Shown: positions 57,188 to 64,000 of the stretch, piece after piece
Position numbering within the stretch: the first letter of the stretch is position 1
Layout: each line of letters starts with the position of its first letter
NCBI RefSeq assembly: GCF_000687475.1
Contig: NC_057318.1
Span: 806,001-870,000, forward strand
Source of the DNA: Ustilaginoidea virens
Lineage: Eukaryota; Ascomycota; Sordariomycetes; Hypocreales; Clavicipitaceae
Direction: 5' to 3'
DNA: 64,000 nt
The notes under the pieces: generated by a model
The model's database searches: none
Seen by the model: only the letters and a program-made list of their open reading frames with translations
Told to the model about the DNA's origin: nothing
Made by a program: the position numbers and the translations under genes

Positions 57188-59280
57188 ATGGCAACAGACG
57201 GAGCGTTGCGGCAGGCAGGCGGAGGGGCCAGCGCTGCACCACGAGCAGCAACCACCCTCGGCGACGCTCAGATAGCGCATCTCAGGCAAACCTTCGAGTC
57301 AAGCGCCGGCCAGGACGGCAGGTGGTCCGCGGAGCAAGCCCGCAGGTTTCTTCATCAAGGCCAGCACAGCCACCACGGCACCCCTGCGGCGGCGAACCTG
57401 CTGGGCGGCGCGGATGTCGAGCTCGGCGCGTTTCTGCAGTACATGGCATCCGAGGACAGCGACATAACCTTGCCCTGCAAGGACGCCGACTTGTCGTGGC
57501 CGCTGTCCAGCTACTACATCAGCTCGAGCCACAACACGTACCTGTCGGGACACCAGCTGTACGGCGACAGCACCACTGACGCATACACCAACGTGCTGCT
57601 GCGGGGATGCCGATGTGTCGAGATTGATGTCTGGGATGGCGACGAGTCAGACCTGTCGGCGAGCTCTGCGTCAAGTTCAGATGCCGAGGAGCCGCGCGCA
57701 GAGGAACCGCTGACCAAGCCCAAGAGAAACAGCACATTCGACAGGCTGAGGCAAAAGATGCCGGGTAGCCTTTCTGCCAGACTGCAAAAGGCGAGCTTGG
57801 GAACATCACCAGAGGGCAAACACACTGGCAGCCATGACCCCGAAAGGGACGCAGGCGCAGTAGGTGACGACGACCACGACGACCACGACGACCACGACGA
57901 CCACGACAACCACGTGCCAGCGGTGGCCGTGGTTGAGCCTCGCGTGTTCCACGGATACACATTGACAAGAGAAGTGTCCTTTCGACAAGTGTGCAACGCT
58001 ATCCGGGAGAGCGCGTTTGTTGCCACGGACTTGCCTCTCATTGTGAGTCTGGAGGTGCACTGTGGCACGGAGCAGCAAATGATGATGGTTACCATTATGC
58101 AAGAAGCGTGGAAGGGCATGCTGGTGACCGAAGACGCGATGACGGAGGGAGCACTCCCGAGCCCTGCAGACCTGAAGAGGAAGATCCTCATCAAGGTCAA
58201 GTACGCACCGGCAGATGCACCGGCAGATGCTCCAGCGCGCGAGGACAACAACGGTCGACAGGACCAAGCCTCGCCTGCAGAAGCGACGTCTCCCGCGCCG
58301 CCCAAGAAACCATGCAAGGTCGTCCAGGAGCTCAGCAGACTCGGCATCTACACTCGAGCCGTTTCGTTCAAAGCCTGGACGCAGCCCGAAGCGAGCATGC
58401 CAACGCACATCTTCTCCCTCGCGGAGAAGAAGTTCATGGAGCATCGCGAGAAGCACGGCAAGGCCTTGTTTGACCACAACCGGGCCTACCTTTTGCGGGC
58501 GTACCCCTCGGGCCTGCGCATACGATCCTCCAACATGCTGCCAACCATTTTCTGGGCATCGGGCGTCCAGGTTGTTGCGCTGAACTGGCAGCAGACGGAC
58601 GAAGGCATGATGCTGAACGAGGGCATGTTTGCCGGAACGGGAGGTTACGTTCTGAAGCCGCCAGGTTGTTCCAGACCCCCCCCCCCCCCTTCCCCTCCTT
58701 CCCTTCACGATTCGCTCTCGTAGCAGAAACAAGAGGCCTCCACTAACAGCGGGCTATTGCCATGCATGCAGGCTACCGGCCAAACTTGCCTGGCAAACCC
58801 ACGCCCAACCCACCAAGCCGCAAGACGCTGAACCTCTCCATCACCTTCCTGGCGGCCCACAAGATCCCACTGCCACCCGGCGACAAGTCGGACAGCAAGT
58901 TCCACCCGTACGTCAAGACGGAGCTGCACGTGGACGCATGCGACCCCTCCTGCAACCAAGGCGGCCCGTTGCCGGGCCAGGAGCGCGACACGGACATCAG
59001 ACACAAGGCCCGGACAAAGACGCACAAGGGCACGGACCACGTCGACCTCGGCCAGCAGGTGATTACCTTTGACGACATTGACGGCGTCGTCGAGGAGCTG
59101 ACCTTTGTGCGTTTCACGGTGCGGGACGACGAGTTTGGAAGAGACGATTTGGCGGCGTGGGCGTGTGCGAGGCTTGATCGGTTGGCCCGGGGCTTGCGGC
59201 TGATCCACCTGCTGGATGCGAAGGGGCGGCTGACGGACGGCACCATCCTGGTGCGAGTCGACAAGGAGATGGTCGGGTGA
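57188..59280 (+). CDS. Phosphoinositide-specific phospholipase C
   Basis: Two exons, 57188-58664 and 58772-59280, joined in phase 1 (KPPG-YRPNLPG), giving 661 aa. Role: cleaves PIP2 to IP3 and diacylglycerol in calcium signalling. An EF-hand-like remnant occupies residues 20-95. The X half begins SSSHNTYLSGHQLYG with catalytic H115 and N116, then EIDVWDG (E145, D147). The second catalytic His is in VFHGYTLT (H255), followed by LPLIVSLEVHC. Between D150 and P251 lies an insert of about 100 residues containing phosphorylatable Ser/Arg text and a Asp/His repeat (DDHDDHDDHDD). The Y half runs from about 365 (LSRLGIYTRAVSF) to GGYVLKPPG, and a C2 domain (LNLSITFLAAHKIP) ends the protein. The intron donor GTTGTT is weak and is followed by a C14 run. 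Confidence 0.92.
58676..58689 (+). repeat. Poly-C run (14) inside the phospholipase C intron
   Basis: Starts 11 nt after the first base of the 5' splice site (GTTGTT at 58665). Confidence 0.9.
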
Positions 59281-59982
59281 GGCCGGGGGCTTATTCAATT
59301 ACGTACGGAGCACTCTGTACGGACTTTTGCTTTGCTGCTGCGCCAGAAGAGACGCCACACCCGGGGCAGTAGAAGTGAATGTACCTCGTGTCGTGTCGTG
59401 TCGTGTCGTGTCGTTGTGGTGCCCGCTTTCCGTCTGCAGAAGAATAGCACACAGTCGTACAGAGTAGAAGCATTGCCGTTGCGCGAGGCAATCACCACGA
59501 CTTGGCTTTGTGAGTTTCGCCCAACGAAGCTGGGACAAGTCGCTCCGTCGGGTTGTCCCTGGAAGACGCTGGGGACCAGACAGGTTTCAGCGCTGCCAGA
59601 GGGGCGGCAGGACAGCAAGTCGCGAGCATCAGCGCAAGGTCAGCACGCTTCGACGTATTGTGTTTTACAGGCTGCTTCTTCACGGTTCACTGGGAGGGCA
59701 AATCTGGGCTTCAGGTGCGGTTCATCACGGTCATGGGAGGGTAAATCTGGGCTTCAAGTGCGGTTCATCACGGTCATTGGCACGCAAATCTGGTTCTTTC
59801 AGCGCAATCTCATCTGCCAATTAGGAGCCCGCATCCCAGCCCATGAACAAACGACCCTGCCACCAAAAAAAATCAAAAACGAAAAAGACAACAACACTCT
59901 GGTGGCGCGTAGACTCACTCGCTGGCCAAGTACAGATTCCCCGGCCATCCACACCAGCCGCGGCACTGTCCCCTCGGACGGC
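59281..59982. other. Convergent spacer, PLC and DDR48-like gene
   Basis: No gene is supported. It holds a cgtgt array at 59385-59414 and two copies of 'ttcatcacggtcat' within a ~60-bp duplicated phrase 'aaatctgggcttcag/aagtgcggttcatcacggtcat' at about 59700-59776. Confidence 0.65.
59698..59777. repeat. Short direct duplication (~42-bp unit, 2 copies)
   Basis: The phrase 'aaatctgggcttca' + 'gtgcggttcatcacggtcat' occurs twice head to tail, and a partial third 'cacgg..cactgggagggcaa' phrase precedes it. Confidence 0.7.
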
Positions 59983-61039
59983 TTAGTAGTCGTCGTCGCG
60001 GGCCTGCTTGTCACGCCCCTTTTGCTGGAGCGTGCTGCTGCTGAGCATGTTGCCAGCCGTCTCGAGGACTTTGCCAAAGGTGCTGCCGCCGCTGGAGCCG
60101 TAGGAGCTGTTGTTGTTGTTGTTGTTGTTGTTGTTGCTGCTGCTGCCTGATGAGCCGTAGGAGTCGTTGCCGCTGGCCCCGTAGGAGGATTTGGTGTTGC
60201 CAGATGTGCTGTAGTTGTTGTCGTTGTCAGAAGAGCCGTACGAGGACTTGTTGTTGTTGCCGCTATTGGAAGATTTGTTACCGCTGGATCCGTAGGAGGA
60301 ATTGTTATCTCCAGAAGAGCCATAGTTGTCATTGTTAGAAGAGCCGTAAGAGTCGTTGCCGCTAGATCCGTAAGAGGACTTGTTGTTGCCAGACGAGCCA
60401 TAGCTACTGTCATTGTTGGAAGAGTTGTTACCACTGGATCCGTACGAGGACTTGTTGTTTCCAGAAGAGCCATAGTTGTCATTGTTAGAAGACCCGTAAG
60501 AGTCGTTGCCGCTGGATCCGTACGAGGACTTGTTGTTTCCAGAAGAGCCATAGCTATTGTCATTGTCAGAAGAGCCGTAAGTGTCGTTACCACCAGACCC
60601 GTATGAGGACTTGTTGTTGCCGGAGGAGCCATAGTTGCTGTTGTTGTTGGAGCCATAGGAGTCGTTACCACCAGACCCGTATGAGGACTTGTTGTTGCCG
60701 GAGGAGCCATAGTTGCTGTTGTTGTTGGAGCCATAGGAGTCGTTACCACCAGACCCGTATGAGGACTTGTTGTTGCCAGACGAGCCATAAGAGCTGTCAT
60801 TATCCCGGCCAGAAGAGCCGTAGGAGTTATTGCCTCCGCTACGGTTTGACGTGCCCTGCATGACGACGTTAGCTGTGGCCAATGGGCCTAGACTTGGGAG
60901 TAAACTCACGAAGCTGTCGTTATTGCCGCCGTAGCTGGACTACGCAGACATCGTGTTAGCATGAGGGAGACTAAACTGCGGGGTAGGACGCTCTGCAACG
61001 GTTGGTGACACTAACGCTGTCGTTGTCGTTGTAAGACAT
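59983..61039 (-). CDS. DDR48-like Ser/Gly/Asn/Tyr repeat stress protein
   Basis: Three exons: 61039-61016 (24 nt), 60939-60910 (30 nt) and 60855-59983, all phase 0, giving 308 aa. The assembled start is MSYNDNDS-SSYGGNNDSF-GTSNRSGGNNSYG, so both micro-exons continue the repeat style, which supports them. The body is some 20 imperfect units of the type NDSYGSSGNNKSSYGS, closely resembling yeast Ddr48 repeats. The C-terminal 40 residues are non-repetitive (GSTFGKVLETAGNML, then KGRDKQARDDDY). No signal peptide. Ddr48-type proteins are abundant, disordered and stress- or damage-induced; their biochemical role is unclear. A Gly/Ser-rich structural protein is an alternative reading. Confidence 0.82.
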
Positions 61040-62854
61040 TGTGTCCTGAGTCAAGGTGTGTATGAAAAGGGGTACAGATGGCCTCGAGAGACGGACTGGA
61101 TGATGAACTCTGGGTAAAGGACTGCTGTCTTTGCTTTCTTTCGTTTCCAAATCAACCTCCAAGAGGTGAAACGGCCGGGTAGGGTTTTAAATATTTCTAT
61201 TTCCTGGGTCGAGAGGGACGCTACAGCTGGATGGGGCACTTGCTCTTCACGTCATTTCCTGCATCTTCCCCGATGACGAAACGAGCTGGTCCAGGCCAAT
61301 CTAGAGCTGTTTGGTTCGACGAATACGCTGCTCTGCTGGTCGCCTGGTTCAGCTGAATGCTGTCTGAGCGAGCCGGCAGCCAGAACCCGTCATGACGGAA
61401 CTTGTCCCACCGCAAAGCAGGGCCTGCGGCTGCGGGGCTTGTACCCCACAGGTAGCGCTTCAAGCCGGTGACTACTGTATATGCGCTCGACATCCATCAA
61501 GCTGTACGGAGTATCGGTAGATGCAAATCAAGTCAGCAATCACCAGAACTTGGGACAAAGTGGGTGGATCGGGCTTCGTTGGATCAAAGACGAGCATGAC
61601 GAATGCGCCGGGCTCACCCATTGGTTTCCGGAGAGGGAAGCGAGAGGATGCTCGCGAGACACCCCAGTGGCGGGGTCATCTCCTCGGTGCGGTTGACAGA
61701 CAAGACTCCCGCATCTTGGACCCCAAAGGCTGTCGGTCGACAATCGATGCTTGACCCACCTGCCAGCGCCCTTGAGTTAAGTCGAAGGCTTGGGGAGGTG
61801 CGCGGAAAAAATGCGCAATGATGCAGCAAGGTGGGCTCGCATCATGCTTCGCAGTACCAGTACAGTACCGCGTGGTTTCCGTGGCGGCAATAGCCTCGTA
61901 GGGACGACAGGTCCAGGGATGCCTGCGAAGCTCGCCGTCAAACTCGCTCAGAATCCCGCGCGCGAACTAGCTGCATCAGGTTAGAAAATTCATGCCAGCG
62001 GAATTTCCAGCCAAGCTAGCAACGGTGATGGTGTAGCAGCTGTAGCTACCCTTGCTCTCGGGGGGGCTAAGCCGCTCGCTCAAGGTGATGGACGTACATG
62101 ATGTGATGATCCTGGATTTGACCTCATGGATCCACAAATAATGATGTAGGGATTATGACACTAGCATCTTTGGCTTCTTTAACCTGATTCATCCGGCCCG
62201 GCGTAACGGAGGCATCCTCGTACTGTGCTCATGCTCGTGCTGTGCTCATGCTCGTGCTCGTGCTCGTGATTCGGAAGGGAGGCCAAAAGAGGGGAAGTTC
62301 CAGACGCGTAAAGCGGCACGCTGCAGCTTGTTTATCATAGGCTGGTAGCAGGGCAGCACTCCAGGCGCAGCGTCTAGTCGTTTATACTTTGTACTGACCG
62401 AGGGATTTTACCTCGTGCAAATTGGAAGCGATGTGCTGAGGGTGGAAAGCAAGAGTACCATAGTATCGCCAAGTCGTCAAGGTGTACAATAAGTCAATGA
62501 CAAGAAGAAGAAGCCGCTCGACAGCCTAATGGCGCTAGAAAGGAGTACGCCAATGAGCAGCGTGGACAAGGAGGCGATGACATTATTGTAAAGAGAATAG
62601 ACTTTATATTCTAAGAGACGGAAACTTGGTCGACCGGTCAGGTCAATTGGCCTGGCAGTTGCTGGCAGTTGCTGGCAGCTGCGGGCACTTGGTTGTCGCC
62701 AGTCGTGGACAGGTGTTGCACAGAAAAAGCAAACCAGACGGCCTACAAGCATTCCCTAATCCCTGAATTCAAAAATTTGCCGATGCAATGAAGCTGCAGT
62801 AGAAGCCGGTGCTAAAAAAAAAAAAGAACGCGCACTTTGGGCCCAAGATATAAA
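61040..62854. other. Spacer upstream of the DDR48-like gene
   Basis: Promoter of the DDR48-like gene at the left, then no recognisable gene. A TACGGAGTA motif is at 61504 and a 'gctcatgctcgtgctcgtg' array at 62226-62268. Confidence 0.55.
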
Positions 62855-62926
62855 GTTCGAACCCGGATTTGAACCGGGGACTTCGGGATTTGCAATCCCA
62901 CACGCTAACCACTGCGTCACTCGAAC
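62855..62926 (-). tRNA. tRNA-Cys (GCA)
   Basis: 72 nt on the minus strand. The acceptor GTTCGAG pairs with TTCGAAC (one G-U). The D arm is TGACGCAGTGGTTAGCG. The anticodon stem is TGGGA/TCCCG with loop TTGCAAA, giving anticodon GCA. The T arm is CCCGGTTCAAATCCGGG. No intron. A second, diverged copy lies on the other strand 417 bp away. Confidence 0.92.
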
Positions 62927-63343
62927 TTGGATTCCGTCGGCTTTTAATGTACACTATACCCTTAGCGATTCGCTGGCCACGGAAACCTAGCTTAGTCGGG
63001 GAACCCTGCATCATCGACAACGGCATTACTAGCAACCTTGACTTGGCGCACACCTCGAGATATCCATCAAGGGAATCACTGACCAAGAAGACAGCACAAG
63101 ATAGGAGCTCAGCAAATGTATGGCGTAGGGTTGATAGCCTAGGAGACGTGCTCTGAAACAACCTTGAAGTGGAAAGCCAAGGCAAGAATAGGGCATTCTG
63201 CAGATGACTCTGAACGGTCGCATCCAAATTCTAAACGCGCACAAGTTGTTGAGACGGGGCAGAAAAACGAATGAGCCTCTGGCAACCGTGACTCGAACAG
63301 TTGAGCGGCTGTATATAAGCAGGATTTGCTATCTGTCTTTCAA
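62927..63343. other. Interval between two divergent tRNA-Cys genes
   Basis: The 417 bp separating the 5' ends of two head-to-head tRNA-Cys genes. No gene is seen; it must hold the upstream flanks of both. Confidence 0.6.
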
Positions 63344-63415
63344 GTTCGAGTGACGCAGCGGTTAGCGTGTGGGATTGCAAATCCCGAAGTCCTTGGTTCA
63401 ATTCCGAGCTCGAAC
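63344..63415 (+). tRNA. tRNA-Cys (GCA), second copy
   Basis: 72 nt on the plus strand. The acceptor GTTCGAG pairs fully with CTCGAAC. The anticodon arm is identical to the other copy. The T arm differs (CTTGGTTCAATTCCGAG). A run of T (aactttttt) follows about 8 nt downstream, a normal RNA polymerase III terminator. Confidence 0.93.
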
Positions 63416-63734
63416 TAGCGTAACTTTTTTCCGTCAGGTTCGATGCATTTTTCCCACTTGGCTGACAATTTCTTTTTTTGCCCTCTCGTTCAAAGTACAG
63501 ATATCATATAGGTCGTGTCTTTCAGTCAATTTGGCACACCTTCTTTGTACCTGCATTACCTGTTGCACTCCACCACCCTACCTTTGCATGACAACCCCAG
63601 AAGTATCTTTAACATTGCGCCTTGGGTTTACTCGAGACGTCACAGAAGCACGGCGTTCTACATCAGATCCACCACTAAGCAAGTTGGACGTCTAGCTTGG
63701 GTCTGGTAGGTAGGCATTTGAATTGCCAGCAAAT
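63416..63734. other. Spacer between tRNA-Cys and the edge gene
   Basis: Short AT-richer spacer; the 3' flank of the edge gene on the minus strand. No gene is seen. Confidence 0.55.
63421..63429 (+). terminator. RNA polymerase III T-run terminator
   Basis: T-rich run within 15 nt of the 3' end of the plus-strand tRNA-Cys gene. Confidence 0.6.
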
Positions 63735-64000
63735 TTACAGCCGGCTGGTCGGAGCACCACCACCTAGGGCGCCGCTCATCACCGGCGGCCCTGGCGCATC
63801 CCCCCCACGCAAGACCAAGTCCCGACCCCCCTTTGTCCCCCACCACGCCACACCGATCATCGATCGTTCCACGTCCATCTCCCCGTTGGCAAGCATGTCC
63901 CAGAACCTCTTCTTCACAGCGGCCTTGATTTGCGGATCCTCCAGCTCCTGCATCGCCCTGGCCGTAATGTCCAGCCACTCCTCCACCAGGGCGAGGGGGA
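63735..64000 (-). CDS. C-terminal part of an unidentified gene cut by the window edge
   Basis: A minus-strand frame open to the right edge and ending at 63735, about 88 residues visible. It begins PLALVEEWLDITARAMQE, continues KKRFWDMLANGEMDVERS and AWWGTKGGRDLVL, and ends in a Gly/Pro-rich tail. The first part looks like a well-folded helical domain with Trp/Phe positions; I cannot name the family. The true start lies outside the window (the first in-frame triplet that could start translation here is only a GTG). Confidence 0.6.
   Translation of the reverse strand, partial: PLALVEEWLDITARAMQELEDPQIKAAVKKRFWDMLANGEMDVERSMIGVAWWGTKGGRDLVLRGGDAPGPPVMSGALGGGAPTSRL

Noticed and set aside
57806..58732. 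Minus-strand frame of 308 codons
   Set aside because: Antisense to phospholipase C, including a poly-Val stretch from the Asp/His repeat.
59799..60800. Thr-rich minus-strand frame of 333 codons
   Set aside because: Alternative frame of the DDR48-like repeat; the Ser/Gly/Asn/Tyr frame matches a known protein type and its splice junctions.

Overview
This window is nuclear DNA of a filamentous ascomycete, most likely a Sordariomycete and possibly Hypocreales (the order is inference). Genes are monocistronic on both strands. They are interrupted by short introns (46-250 nt) with GTRNGT donors, CTRAC/CTSAC-type branch sites and YAG acceptors, and are separated by long non-coding spacers. The families point the same way: a DIP2/CPS1-type AMP-binding protein, Zn2Cys6 and C2H2 regulators, NRDE-2, MIC10 and nuclear tRNAs. 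There is no operon, CRISPR array or bacterial feature.

Layout. 1-8.6 kb: degenerate tandem repeats, then a 1,867-residue DIP2/CMR2/Mug62/CPS1 homologue (-). 8.6-9.8 kb: ZIP zinc transporter (-). 9.8-12.9 kb: a non-coding block with a probable 390-bp TA/TIR MITE, tRNA-Lys(UUU) and an intron-bearing tRNA-Gly(GCC). 12.9-16.7 kb: an unknown 509-aa protein (+) and sideroflexin Fsf1 (+). 17.3-20.1 kb: long-form tRNase Z (-) with a mitochondrial-type leader. 21.6-23.3 kb: class II cAMP phosphodiesterase (+). 23.3-25.7 kb: spacer with three copies of a ~160-bp tandem repeat. 25.7-27.4 kb: C2H2 factor (-). 27.4-34.85 kb: a 7.4-kb non-coding divergent interval rich in TACGGAGTA palindromes. 34.85-36.06 kb: Ser-rich protein of unknown function (+). 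37.6-40.3 kb: Zn2Cys6 factor (+). 40.3-45.1 kb: a less GC-rich, accessory-looking island with a possible PD-(D/E)XK-fold protein and a small one-TM protein. 45.15-59.3 kb: a gene-dense housekeeping stretch with MIC10 (-), URB2 (+), 3-ketodihydrosphingosine reductase TSC10 (-), NRDE-2 (+) and PI-specific phospholipase C (+). 60-61 kb: DDR48-like Ser/Gly/Asn/Tyr repeat protein (-). 62.8-63.4 kb: two divergent tRNA-Cys(GCA) genes. The right edge cuts a (-) gene of unknown identity.

The genes do not form one pathway. Several act in lipids and signalling (DIP2, TSC10, PLC, PDE), mitochondria (Fsf1, MIC10, tRNase Z) and RNA biology (tRNase Z, URB2, NRDE-2). I found no clear novel multi-gene system. 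The best leads are the TA/TIR element, the dispersed TACGGAGTA palindrome, poly-C runs just inside the 5' splice site of three unrelated introns, a likely GC-AG intron in TSC10, and the possible nuclease-fold protein in the island. Exon borders were read by eye and checked for phase; each multi-exon gene listed sums to a whole number of codons.
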